Shown here: positions 1 to 8,393 of the stretch, piece after piece
How the letters are laid out: the number at the start of each line of letters is the position of its first letter
Position numbering within the stretch: position 1 is the stretch's first letter
Assembly (NCBI GenBank): GCA_019694295.1
Contig: JAIBCG010000023.1
Location: 1 to 44,358, forward strand
Direction of reading: 5' to 3'
DNA: 44,358 nt
Source: Saprospiraceae bacterium
GTDB taxonomy: Bacteria; Bacteroidota; Bacteroidia; Chitinophagales; Saprospiraceae
Notes under the pieces: generated by a model
What the model was told of the DNA's origin: nothing
Databases searched by the model: none
What the model saw: only the letters and a program-made list of their open reading frames with translations
Translations under genes and position numbers: made by a program

Positions 1-178
1 AATGTGATTTGGGAACGGTCAAGACCTGGTAAGCCATGCATTTTTGTATGATTTACACTATGCCTTGAAATTACGAAATGTTTTTGTATTTTTGGTAAAA
101 TTTTTGAAATATTTTTTTCACAGACTGCCGTTGGTAGAAACCTCACCTCAAAAAAATACATAAATTCATTAATTTTAT

Positions 179-193
179 TTCCCGTTATGGGAA
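179..193. promoter_or_regulatory. Candidate operator of higBA
   Basis: An inverted repeat TTCCC-GTTAT-GGGAA lies just upstream of the -7 box of the toxin-antitoxin promoter. HigA-type antitoxins usually repress their own promoter by binding a palindrome there, so this is the natural candidate. The arms are only 5 bp, so binding is inferred. Confidence 0.35.
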
Positions 194-201
194 CTTATTA
201 T

Positions 202-209
202 TATCTTTG
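202..209 (+). promoter_or_regulatory. higBA promoter -7 box
   Basis: TATCTTTG matches the Bacteroidota -7 consensus TAnnTTTG and ends 13 bases before the TTG start of the toxin gene, so the leader would be very short. No convincing -33 TTG was seen. Confidence 0.5.
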
Positions 210-222
210 TAAAAAATAATAA

Positions 223-516
223 TTGAGAGTAATAGCAAAAAAAATATTGCGTGAGTTTTGTGAAAAACACTCCAGTTGCGAACAACAATTAAAAGCGTGG
301 TATAAAGAGGCTGATAAAGGAACTTGGGAAAAATTAAATGAATTAAAAAATGAATATCCAAGTGTAAGTATTTTAGAAGACAACAGAGTCTGTTTTAACA
401 TAAAAGGAAATAATTATCGTCTAATTGTGAAAATAAATTTCGATTATCAAATGATGTGGATTCGATTTATCGGAACTCACGCTGAATATGACAAAATAGA
501 TGCAAATAAAATTTAA
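223..516 (+). CDS. higB: HigB-family mRNA-interferase toxin
   Basis: This 97-residue protein looks like the toxin of a type II toxin-antitoxin module, a RelE-fold RNase that cuts mRNA on the ribosome. The C-terminal stretch WIRFIGTHAEYDKID is the family hallmark, and the length fits. It starts with TTG at 223; no upstream in-frame ATG is available, and the -7 box sits just ahead. The next gene is an HTH antitoxin whose likely start is 1-4 nt after this stop, giving the toxin-first order typical of higBA. The HigB assignment rests on that tail and the partner gene. Activity is inferred. Confidence 0.88.
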   Translation: MRVIAKKILREFCEKHSSCEQQLKAWYKEADKGTWEKLNELKNEYPSVSILEDNRVCFNIKGNNYRLIVKINFDYQMMWIRFIGTHAEYDKIDANKI

Positions 517-517
517 A

Positions 518-877
518 ATGATGAAATTAAAACCAATAAAAACAGAAAGCGATTATAATCAAGCTTTGAAAAGGCTTGAGCAAATATTCGATGCAAAACC
601 AGAAACAAAAGAAGGTGATGAATTGGAAATCCTAGGTATCTTAATTGAGAATTATGAAAGCGAATTCTTCCCAATAGACCTCCCAGATCCAATCGAAGCA
701 ATTAAATTCAGAATGGAACAACTAAATTATTCACAAAATGATTTAGCCAAAGTTATTGAATCAAAAAGTAGAGCCAGTGAAATTCTAAGCAAAAAACGAA
801 AATTAACGATTGGAATGATTAGAAAATTAACTGATAAATTACATATACCAACAGAGGTTTTAATTCAAGCATATTGA
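518..877 (+). CDS. higA: HigA-family antitoxin (XRE HTH)
   Basis: This protein of about 119 residues neutralises HigB and probably represses the operon. An N-terminal region begins MMKLKPIKTESDYNQAL, as in other HigA proteins. It is followed by an acidic linker with FPIDLPDPIEAIKFRM and an XRE helix-turn-helix containing NYSQNDLAKVI and SRASEILSKKRKLT. Starts at 500, 518 or 521 are possible. The 518/521 ATG pair was preferred because family members begin near MKLKPI and this start follows the toxin stop directly; the 500 start would overlap higB by 17 nt. Confidence 0.88.
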   Translation: MMKLKPIKTESDYNQALKRLEQIFDAKPETKEGDELEILGILIENYESEFFPIDLPDPIEAIKFRMEQLNYSQNDLAKVIESKSRASEILSKKRKLTIGMIRKLTDKLHIPTEVLIQAY

Positions 878-892
878 GTAAAAAAGAAGGGC

Positions 893-995
893 TTCTGCTA
901 ACAAACAAAAAGGCAAGAGAGCGGGTGAACGGCTGCGTATCAACGGACATGCAAAATTCATCTTCTGTGCTTCGTATCAACAACATTGTTAGATA
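893..995. repeat. attC-like inverted repeat after higBA
   Basis: CTAACAA (898-904) and TTGTTAG (986-992) form a perfect 7-bp inverted repeat about 80 bases apart. The right arm reads GTTAGAT, fitting the integron R' box GTTRRRY, while the left arm TGCTAAC only partly fits RYYYAAC. A direct repeat CGTATCAAC lies inside (936-944 and 973-981). The interior does not fold as fully as a typical attC, so this is only a candidate. No integron integrase is in the window. Confidence 0.25.
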
Positions 996-1147
996 GCCCC
1001 ACCTTCGCCAAGCTGCAAAAGCGTTTTACATCATTTTTAGGAATGCCAAATGCATTTACCCGAACTGCATCTGGTCAACTTAGCCTTAGCGATCCAATTG
1101 GTTATCCCGAAATAATCACAAACGTAAAGCCTTATTGTAATAACTGT

Positions 1148-1522
1148 TCAGCATACAGCCTCCATCTCCACAAAGGTACTCTCAACATAGCCGTCCAAGG
1201 GCGGATGCATCTTCCTTACACGAACCAATACCTTTACAGGAGATAATCTGTCCTTTTTTTCAGATAACATCTGCGTTATTTCATCCAGGATGTATTGACC
1301 TACCTTCTCTATCAGCTCAAACTGGAATTCCATCGTCTCGGCACAGATACGATACACAACTTCGTAATTGACCGTATCACCAATTTTGTCCGACTTTCCT
1401 GCCCTTTCCAGATCCATGTCGAAATACACATCTACCACATAGTTGTTGCCAATGATATTTTCAGCTTCATAATGCCCATGGTAGGCATAGAATTTCATTC
1501 CCTCTATAGCGAGTTTTCCCAT
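1148..1522 (-). CDS. folB: Dihydroneopterin aldolase
   Basis: FolB converts 7,8-dihydroneopterin to 6-hydroxymethyl-dihydropterin and glycolaldehyde in cytosolic folate synthesis. The 124-residue protein shows AYHGHYEAEN near the N-terminus, the DTVNYEVVY block that shapes the pterin pocket, and the C-terminal RKMHPPLDGYV block, whose lysine is the usual catalytic one. The frame could extend to a GTG at 1543. The ATG at 1522 was chosen because it gives MGKLAIEGMKFYAYHG and the usual family length of about 120. It stands alone, facing the higBA side, with no other folate gene nearby. Confidence 0.9.
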   Translation of the reverse strand: MGKLAIEGMKFYAYHGHYEAENIIGNNYVVDVYFDMDLERAGKSDKIGDTVNYEVVYRICAETMEFQFELIEKVGQYILDEITQMLSEKKDRLSPVKVLVRVRKMHPPLDGYVESTFVEMEAVC

Positions 1523-1727
1523 TTTCAGTTGACTTAATGGCACAAAATACGTAGATTCTTATAATTTTTTGTCTGATTTTGGTTCGAGACATAATAATCA
1601 GATGAAATATATTTTGAAAATACCATGTATTGATAGTTGTCACAAAATTTTTAAAATGATTTTGATTGATTCGATATTAAATATTCTGATTATGATTTTT
1701 TAGTTAGCAACTGACAGTATTTTTTAT

Positions 1728-1735
1728 TAATTTTG
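1728..1735 (+). promoter_or_regulatory. gcdH promoter -7 box
   Basis: TAATTTTG fits TAnnTTTG and lies 17 bases before the ATG at 1753, implying a leader of about 10 nt. The 200 bases upstream are AT-rich and otherwise featureless. Confidence 0.45.
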
Positions 1736-1752
1736 CACACAAATTTGAAAAA

Positions 1753-2973
1753 ATGGATATGAAGACATCATCAGCTCGAGGAACCACAACATCTTCACGC
1801 GAAGACCGTTATCAGCATCATGATTATTACCTTATGGATGAACTCCTCACACAAGATCACCTCTTGGCAAGAGATGCTGTGCGATCATGGGTAAAACAAG
1901 AAGTGAGCCCGATTATCGAAGATTATGCCAACAAGGCCGAGTGTCCTAAACATTTATTCAAAGGTCTGGCAGAGATAGGTGCCTTTGGGCCGAGCCTTCC
2001 TGCCGAATATGGTTGTGGCGGCATGGACGAAATAGCGTATGGTGTAATCATGCAGGAACTTGAAAGAGGCGACTCGGGTATCCGTTCAATGGCATCCGTA
2101 CAAGGTTCGCTGGTGATGTATCCGATTTATAAATTTGGATCGGAAGAACAGAAGAGACATTACCTGCCAAAGTTAGCAAGCGGCGAATATATAGGCTGTT
2201 TCGGGCTTACAGAGCCAGATCATGGATCAAATCCGGAAGGTATGATCAGCAATATTGTTGATGACGGTGACGCTTACATACTCAACGGGGCCAAGATGTG
2301 GATAACCAATAGCCCTGTCGCTGATATTGCAGTAGTATGGGCAAAAGACGAACAAGGCATCATCAGAGGAATGATAGTTGAGAAAGGGATGAAAGGTTTC
2401 ACAGCTCCGGAAATTCACGGCAAATGGTCGCTTCGTGCTTCCATTACCGGTGAGCTCGTGTTCGAAGACGTGCGTGTGCCAAAGAAAAACATTCTTCCTA
2501 ATATTCAAGGGTTGAAAGGACCGCTCAGTTGTCTGTCAAAGGCGAGGTATGGTATTGCCTGGGGCGTTATAGGTGCTGCACTTGATTGCTACGATTCGGC
2601 ATTGAGATACTCGCAAGAACGCATACAGTTTGGCAAACCAATCGGTGGATTTCAGCTTACACAAAAAAAACTTGCAGAAATGATCACCGAGATCACCAAG
2701 GCACAGTTGCTTACCTGGAGGCTTGGTGTACTGGCCAATGAAGGCAGGGCAACACCGGCACAGATATCCATGGCCAAGCGCAATAACGTTAATATGGCAC
2801 TCGAAATAGCAAGAGAGGCAAGACAGATACACGGAGGCATGGGTATCACCAACGAGTATCCTGTAATGCGACACATGATGAATCTCGAGACAGTGCTTAC
2901 CTATGAAGGTACACACGATATTCATTTGCTTATTACAGGTATGGATGTTACAGGCTTCAATGCATTTAAATAA
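1753..2973 (+). CDS. gcdH: Glutaryl-CoA dehydrogenase
   Basis: This 406-residue acyl-CoA dehydrogenase family flavoenzyme oxidises and decarboxylates glutaryl-CoA to crotonyl-CoA in lysine and tryptophan breakdown, passing electrons to ETF. Residues around GLTEPDHGSNPEGM and KMWITNSPVADIAVVWAK form the FAD/substrate middle domain. ARYGIAWGVIGA, the RIQFGKPI region and GGMGITNEYPVMRHMMNLE belong to the C-terminal helical domain. The general base is predicted to be Glu385 in TYEGTHDIH. The ITNSP, SLRAS and TYEGTHDIH blocks closely match glutaryl-CoA dehydrogenases rather than short-chain acyl-CoA dehydrogenases. A thiolase two genes downstream could act in the same pathway. Confidence 0.9.
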   Translation: MDMKTSSARGTTTSSREDRYQHHDYYLMDELLTQDHLLARDAVRSWVKQEVSPIIEDYANKAECPKHLFKGLAEIGAFGPSLPAEYGCGGMDEIAYGVIMQELERGDSGIRSMASVQGSLVMYPIYKFGSEEQKRHYLPKLASGEYIGCFGLTEPDHGSNPEGMISNIVDDGDAYILNGAKMWITNSPVADIAVVWAKDEQGIIRGMIVEKGMKGFTAPEIHGKWSLRASITGELVFEDVRVPKKNILPNIQGLKGPLSCLSKARYGIAWGVIGAALDCYDSALRYSQERIQFGKPIGGFQLTQKKLAEMITEITKAQLLTWRLGVLANEGRATPAQISMAKRNNVNMALEIAREARQIHGGMGITNEYPVMRHMMNLETVLTYEGTHDIHLLITGMDVTGFNAFK

Positions 2974-3060
2974 TTGTTAAAGTGCTGTTGTACTGAAATA
3001 TCCGGTGCGATTTCTACATTACACTTGTGGTGCATTTTATTTAAAATATTTTGTCCTTAC

Positions 3061-4248
3061 ATGACGAAAAAACTGATTTTTGGAATATTATTATTGAACC
3101 TAATGTCCAACTTTGGATATTCGCAGCAACACAATACTACTTCAAAGCCTGCAGAAATATTTTTGGATAATCCGTCGTTTGAGGATTACCCACATGTAGG
3201 TATCCGTAATAGTTCTGTTGAAGGTTGGTATGATTGCGGGAGAAATTTTTTTCCTAGCGAATCGCCACCTGACATCCATCCTTCACCTGATCCCGGCCAA
3301 CCATATTTTAATGTTAGAACAACGCCTTATGACGGCAAAACATTTTTGGGGATGGTTGCACGTGAGAACAATACATGGGAATCGGTCTCACAAAGATTGT
3401 CTGAACCATTAAAACCGGGCAAGTGTTACAATTTTTCAATATATCTCTGCCGGTCGGATACATATACAAGTGCAGTCAGCAATAACAGGTTTGATTTGGT
3501 GCCTTTTACCCGCCGCATCCAACTCCGCATTTGGGGAGGAAATACCTATTGTGGCAAGCTAGAGCTTCTGGATGCTTCACCACTGGTGAACAATACAGCC
3601 TGGACCAGATTTGAGTTCCAGTTTAAGCCAAAAGCACAAGTGAGTTATATTATGTTGGAAGCATTTTACGAAACACCTATTTTGTTTCCATATAACGGAA
3701 ATATTTTGGTGGACAAAGCTTCCTCTATTGTAGAATTTAATTGCAATGAACCTATAGCTGCAGCAGTTAAGAAGCCCAGTCCAAAAGCACCGGCTAAACC
3801 AGCTCAGCCAAAACCTGCTACTCCGGTAGTCGCACAGACTCAACCTAAACAAGCTGAATCCAATTTATCTTCCATCAATTCAAAAGATTTAAAAGAGGGG
3901 CAGACTATCAGGATAGACAAGTTGTACTTTGCTGCAGATTCTGCAAATTTCAGCAAAGAATCGCTTCCAGCATTGAATGATCTTGCAGGCTTTATGGAAG
4001 ATAATCCGAAATTGATAGTTGAAATCGGAGGTCATACAAATGGTATTCCTGATGACGAATTCTGTGACAGACTATCCACTGCTCGCGCTAAGTCTATTTA
4101 TGATTTTCTGATAAATGTTGGAGTACAACCTGCCCGGTTGAGGTATAAAGGCTATGGAAAACGATTGCCATTGGCAACTAACAAGACCGTTGATGGCAGA
4201 AAGAAAAACCAACGGGTCGAAATCAAAATACTTAGCCTGAATGGATAA
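3061..4248 (+). CDS. OmpA-family envelope protein
   Basis: This 395-residue exported protein probably anchors the outer membrane to peptidoglycan. It starts MTKKLIFGILLLN, a clear signal peptide ending near SNFGYSQ. A carbohydrate-binding-like beta-sandwich follows (LDNPSFEDYP, cysteine-containing), then a Pro/Ala/Lys linker of about 40 residues. The OmpA C-terminal domain begins at RIDKLYFAADSANF and contains GGHTNGIPDDEFCDRLSTARA and GYGKRLPLATN with a final RRKNQRVEI-like block. The open frame reaches back to TTG 2974, but the ATG at 3061 places the signal peptide at the N-terminus and was preferred. The N-terminal domain function is not known. Confidence 0.82.
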   Translation: MTKKLIFGILLLNLMSNFGYSQQHNTTSKPAEIFLDNPSFEDYPHVGIRNSSVEGWYDCGRNFFPSESPPDIHPSPDPGQPYFNVRTTPYDGKTFLGMVARENNTWESVSQRLSEPLKPGKCYNFSIYLCRSDTYTSAVSNNRFDLVPFTRRIQLRIWGGNTYCGKLELLDASPLVNNTAWTRFEFQFKPKAQVSYIMLEAFYETPILFPYNGNILVDKASSIVEFNCNEPIAAAVKKPSPKAPAKPAQPKPATPVVAQTQPKQAESNLSSINSKDLKEGQTIRIDKLYFAADSANFSKESLPALNDLAGFMEDNPKLIVEIGGHTNGIPDDEFCDRLSTARAKSIYDFLINVGVQPARLRYKGYGKRLPLATNKTVDGRKKNQRVEIKILSLNG

Positions 4249-4291
4249 TTTTCGAAAAATTCGTACCTTCCGTTCTTGAATTATTAAATTT

Positions 4292-5503
4292 ATGAAACAA
4301 GCGTTCATTATTGATGGCGTACGTACTGCAGTTGGCTCTTTTGGAGGAAGCCTGGCACATACCCGTGCAGACGATATGGCAGCACATGTAATAAGAGAAC
4401 TAGTAAAGAAACTTCCGGGTATCGATCCGGGAGAGATTTCTGATGTGATAATGGGTTGTGCCAATCAGGCTGGTGAAGACAATAGAAATGTAGCACGAAT
4501 GGCACTCCTGCTCGCAGGTATTCCATATACAGTACCTGGCGAAACGGTCAATCGACTTTGTGCTTCCGGTATGTCGGCAGTTATTCATGCATGTCGTGCC
4601 ATCAGGTCTGATGAAGGAGAGGCTTTTATAGCAGGTGGAGTAGAGAATATGACTCGCGGCCCGTGGGTTATATCCAAAGCATCTACACCATTCGGCAGGG
4701 ATGCAGAAATGCACGACACTAGCTTCGGCTGGAGGTTTATTAATAAAGAAATGCAACGTATGTATGGCACCGACAGCATGGGCAATACTGCGGAAAATCT
4801 GGCACAAAAATTCGGAATCTCAAGGGATGATCAGGATGCTTTTGCACTCTGGTCACAAGAAAAGGCAGCTGCAGCACGACACTCCGGCAGGTTGGGCATT
4901 GAAATTGTACCCATAGAAGTTAAGAAAGCTAAAGAAACCATTCTCTTTGATGCCGATGAGTTCATTAAACCGTCAACTACAGCAGAAATACTCTCCAGAC
5001 TAAACCCAGCATTTAGAAAAGCAGAAGCAGGTGGCAGTGTCACAGCCGGTAATTCTTCAGGATTAAATGATGGAGCTGCTGCATTACTTACAGCATCTGA
5101 AGATTTTATCAAAAAGAATAATTTGAAACCTTTGTCTAGGATAGTATCAAGTGGAGTTGCAGGAGTGGAACCATTTATTATGGGAATCGGGCCTGTAGAA
5201 GCATCCAGGCTGGCACTCAGCAGAGCGGGTTTGAGCTTGGCTCAGATGGATATTATCGAAATTAATGAAGCGTTTGCAGCACAGGTTCTGGCTTGTACCA
5301 GGAGCCTCGGCTTGGAGGATAAAGATGAACGAATAAATCCTAACGGAGGTGCAATAGCTATTGGTCATCCACTTGGAATGTCTGGTACCCGGATACTCCA
5401 CTCAGCTTCTATTGAACTATCCAGGCGCAATGCCAGATATGCACTTGTAACTATGTGTATAGGTGTGGGGCAGGGTTATGCGGTAATATTAGAAAAGGCC
5501 TGA
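4292..5503 (+). CDS. Acetyl-CoA acyltransferase (PcaF/PaaJ-like thiolase)
   Basis: This 403-residue thiolase cleaves a 3-oxoacyl-CoA with CoA to release acetyl-CoA. The nucleophile is Cys90 in NRLCASGMSA, with His359 in GGAIAIGHPLGMSG and Cys389 in TMCIGVGQG completing the catalytic set. The ENMTRGPWV and YGTDSMGNTAEN blocks resemble beta-ketoadipyl-CoA thiolases (PcaF/PaaJ), but acetoacetyl-CoA thiolase activity is equally compatible. It is preceded by the OmpA-like gene with a 43-nt gap and lies near the glutaryl-CoA dehydrogenase, so a role in acyl-CoA breakdown is likely. The exact substrate is inferred. Confidence 0.85.
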   Translation: MKQAFIIDGVRTAVGSFGGSLAHTRADDMAAHVIRELVKKLPGIDPGEISDVIMGCANQAGEDNRNVARMALLLAGIPYTVPGETVNRLCASGMSAVIHACRAIRSDEGEAFIAGGVENMTRGPWVISKASTPFGRDAEMHDTSFGWRFINKEMQRMYGTDSMGNTAENLAQKFGISRDDQDAFALWSQEKAAAARHSGRLGIEIVPIEVKKAKETILFDADEFIKPSTTAEILSRLNPAFRKAEAGGSVTAGNSSGLNDGAAALLTASEDFIKKNNLKPLSRIVSSGVAGVEPFIMGIGPVEASRLALSRAGLSLAQMDIIEINEAFAAQVLACTRSLGLEDKDERINPNGGAIAIGHPLGMSGTRILHSASIELSRRNARYALVTMCIGVGQGYAVILEKA

Positions 5504-5538
5504 AGAAATTCATTAAGAAGAAAAATATTAAGGCACAC

Positions 5539-5724
5539 TTATATCTTACCGTGTTTCTCCAATATTTCTGTAACCTCAGCTTCGCTTAAATGCGTTATTG
5601 TGCTCAAAAATGCAATATTGGCACCATTGTCAAAGCCGGTCAGGATTACTTCAATCTTCCCTTTCTGAATACCTTTCTGAATGCCTTCTTGAATCCCTTC
5701 TTCTTTGCCATTTTGCAAATCTAC
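5539..5724 (-). pseudogene. C-terminal remnant of an Rpn-type PD-(D/E)XK nuclease
   Basis: On the minus strand an open frame of about 60 codons follows a stop at 5725-5727. It reads NGKEEGIQEGIQKGIQKGK, then about 40 residues ending LSEAEVTEILEKHGKI. Such EGIQKG repeats and the short LSxAEVxxIL tail are typical C-termini of Rpn/YhgA-like transposase-related nucleases, which are common in Bacteroidota. No start codon, nuclease domain or promoter is present, so only the tail survives. Most of the 373-nt gap 5504-5876 is this remnant; a 14-bp palindrome CTAATCATGATTAG lies at 5859-5872. Confidence 0.6.
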
Positions 5725-5876
5725 CTAAAATCAGGTACAAGATTTGAAATAAATGTAGATTAAATCTTATACAAATTGGCTTTTCTTGATATCACTTGCG
5801 TATGCAACTTGGTTTGATTACTCCACAAAATAACATGGGTGTATATGTTCATATATTGCTAATCATGATTAGATGA

Positions 5877-8393
5877 TTATTTGGTTGCTTTTGTCCAAGT
5901 CATTACTTGAAAGGCTTTTTCAGGATTTTTAGAAGGCTCGTCGGTCTTGAATGTAACTGTTTTGGTTCCTGGTAGCATGTTGAAATAATTATCACTAAAT
6001 GTTCCTCTGAGATCGGTGGTAAGAAATACACCCGGATTAACTACAGTTGATGTTATTTCTATTAAATACCCTTCGGGTATTTCCTTAACTGTAAATGTCA
6101 GCTTATCTTTTGACAGATTCAAATCTTTGGGCAACACTGCGAAATCACAATCTTCGGAGATAATTGTTTTTGATCGGTTATAAAGTCTGCTTACATAGCA
6201 CAGATTGGCGGCACCAAATTTTTTTGTTTCTTCTGAAATATTATTCTCGAAAACCTGAACTGAACCGGCGGAAGTAATGTTTATGTCCTGCGGGATTTTA
6301 TTAACCAGTGTGCCATCAGTTGTATAAACCAATATCTCAAGGTCAAGACTAAGTGTACTATCGATGTCAGAAACGATGTTGGTCGTAATTTTATCATTTT
6401 GCACCCGAGTATTGACTATGACCGGCTTGAACAGTTCTTTGGCTTTGTATTGCAATGGTTTCCATTTACCAAAATAATCAATACTGCTCCAGGAGATTGC
6501 TGGCCAACAATCGTTCAATTGCCAGTAAAGGCTGCCCATACAAAAAGGCATTGCAGTACGCTGAGCGGCTATACCACGACCTACTCCTTCGGCTTGTATT
6601 ACTTGCGACAGATAGACAAATGATTCAAAATCATCTGCCGGATTGAATGTTCTTCTGATGTATTGGTCAATAAGCTGGTTGCCACGTGGATGTTTCTGGT
6701 GGGCCAGCATACTTGGCTCATCTTGTTTTAGCTCCATACCGGAAAAATATCGAATGGTGCTCATTTCAGGATATGACTGGAATCCGAACTCCGACATAAA
6801 TCTTGGTACCTTTTCTTCATATTTACTGAAATCTTCACCGTCATGCCAAACACCCCAATAGTGTGCATCACCTTCAAACCGGTGTCGGATGTCACCTCGC
6901 CCGAATTTTGGTGATGATTCCCAGTAGGGTATTTTTTTTCCGTATTGCCTTACAGTCTGAGGCAGAATTTCGTCAAATACCTTGCTGTAGGCTGTTTCAA
7001 GGTATTTTTTTTGCTCGGTAGAGAGCTTGTCTTGCCAACCCCAACGTGCCCATCCTTCGGCATTTTCATTGTTACCGCACCAAAGTACAACACAAGGGTG
7101 TCGGGCTATTCTTTCTACATTTTCTTCAGCCTCTTTCCTAATATTCTCCAGAAAAAACTCCTCTCCCGGGTACATAGCACACGCAAACATAAAGTCCTGC
7201 CAGATCATGAGTCCAAGTGAATCACACAATTCATAGAACCGATTACTTTCATAGATGCCACCTCCCCAAACACGTAGCATGTTGAAATTTGATTTTTTTG
7301 CATCAGACAACAAAGCTGTCAATCGTGTGTCTGTAATTTGTTCAGGGAAAGCATCTGCAGGTACATAGTTGGCTCCTTTTGCAAAGACAGGTCTATTATT
7401 AATTTTAAAATAGAAACTTTCACCTGCTTTGTCAGCAATGGTTATTAGTTCTACTTTCCTGAACCCTGTTTTTCCATTCACAACTTGTTCGCCTACTTTT
7501 TTCTTGCCAATGGCCACTTGGTAATGGTACATCTTCTGCTCGCCCATGCCGTTTGGCCACCAGAGTTCAACATTTTCTATCTTAAAACTGAAATTGACTT
7601 TGTTCAAGCCTTCTTTAAGTTCAATCGCTTTTTTCTGGCTTTGTCCCGCAATCTGAGCTTCGGTATGGTAATGTATTTTTGAGAAACTCATAATATCAGC
7701 AGAAATTTCAATATCAGCAGTCGTACCTTCGATGCGGTAATTGATGTCTGTTGCAGTTATATAAGGCTGATATGCAAACTTAACGTACACCGGCCGCCAG
7801 ATACCCATGGTCAAATATGTCGGTGCCCAGTCCCAGCCAAACTGATATTGCGCTTTGCGCGCCCAGACACGCGGACCACCCGGAAAATCGATGTTTAATG
7901 ATTCCTGATATTTCTCTGAAAAAACCAGAGGGGCATGAAATATTAGCTTGATCTCATTATCGCCGGTGTGTATGAATGATTTTATGTCGAACTGCCATGT
8001 CCTGAACATATTATCCGTTGTAAATGTTTTTTTGTTATTGATGTAAATGTCTGAATAAGTATCCAATCCTTTAAATTCGAGAAGTATTTGGGCTGCTTTT
8101 AGCTGTTGTTCAGTTATGTGAAGCGTAGTCTGGTATGTCCAATCGCTTTGCCCTATAAATTGCAATCTCTCTTCTATATCTCCTTTGAATGGATCGGGAA
8201 TTCGTTTTGCTTCATACATAGCTGTATGTACAGAAGCAGGTACCTTTGCAGGAAACCACATGTCGCGGTTGGTTTTAGAAACCATCCAATCATCCAGTCT
8301 AATCTCTTTAAACGTTTCTTGGGCATCTGCGAAATGATGGAAACTAATGAGTCCAATAAAGCTTAGCAGAATGGTAATGAATTTTAACTTCAT
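5877..8393 (-). CDS. Beta-mannosidase, glycoside hydrolase family 2
   Basis: This 838-residue secreted or periplasmic enzyme removes terminal beta-mannose from oligosaccharides. A signal peptide ends near HHFADAQ. The sugar-binding jelly-roll domain (WFPAKVPASVHTAM, GLDTYSDIYINN) is followed by Ig-like domains and the catalytic barrel. The acid/base is Glu443 in CGNNENAEGW and the nucleophile is Glu535 in FMSEFGFQSYP. RVWGGGIYE and WQDFMFACAMYP are also typical of the beta-mannosidase branch of GH2. The ATG at 8393 overlaps the stop of lhgO as ATGA, so translation is probably coupled. No SusC/D pair or other glycan-utilisation gene is present. Confidence 0.9.
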   Translation of the reverse strand: MKLKFITILLSFIGLISFHHFADAQETFKEIRLDDWMVSKTNRDMWFPAKVPASVHTAMYEAKRIPDPFKGDIEERLQFIGQSDWTYQTTLHITEQQLKAAQILLEFKGLDTYSDIYINNKKTFTTDNMFRTWQFDIKSFIHTGDNEIKLIFHAPLVFSEKYQESLNIDFPGGPRVWARKAQYQFGWDWAPTYLTMGIWRPVYVKFAYQPYITATDINYRIEGTTADIEISADIMSFSKIHYHTEAQIAGQSQKKAIELKEGLNKVNFSFKIENVELWWPNGMGEQKMYHYQVAIGKKKVGEQVVNGKTGFRKVELITIADKAGESFYFKINNRPVFAKGANYVPADAFPEQITDTRLTALLSDAKKSNFNMLRVWGGGIYESNRFYELCDSLGLMIWQDFMFACAMYPGEEFFLENIRKEAEENVERIARHPCVVLWCGNNENAEGWARWGWQDKLSTEQKKYLETAYSKVFDEILPQTVRQYGKKIPYWESSPKFGRGDIRHRFEGDAHYWGVWHDGEDFSKYEEKVPRFMSEFGFQSYPEMSTIRYFSGMELKQDEPSMLAHQKHPRGNQLIDQYIRRTFNPADDFESFVYLSQVIQAEGVGRGIAAQRTAMPFCMGSLYWQLNDCWPAISWSSIDYFGKWKPLQYKAKELFKPVIVNTRVQNDKITTNIVSDIDSTLSLDLEILVYTTDGTLVNKIPQDINITSAGSVQVFENNISEETKKFGAANLCYVSRLYNRSKTIISEDCDFAVLPKDLNLSKDKLTFTVKEIPEGYLIEITSTVVNPGVFLTTDLRGTFSDNYFNMLPGTKTVTFKTDEPSKNPEKAFQVMTWTKATK

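Noticed and set aside
1..51. Open frame of 16 codons from the window edge to TGA at 49-51
   Set aside because: Too short to tell a real gene end from chance.
986..1246. 86-codon plus-strand frame from a TTG near the attC-like repeat
   Set aside because: Its second half lies antisense to folB and it has no recognisable domain.
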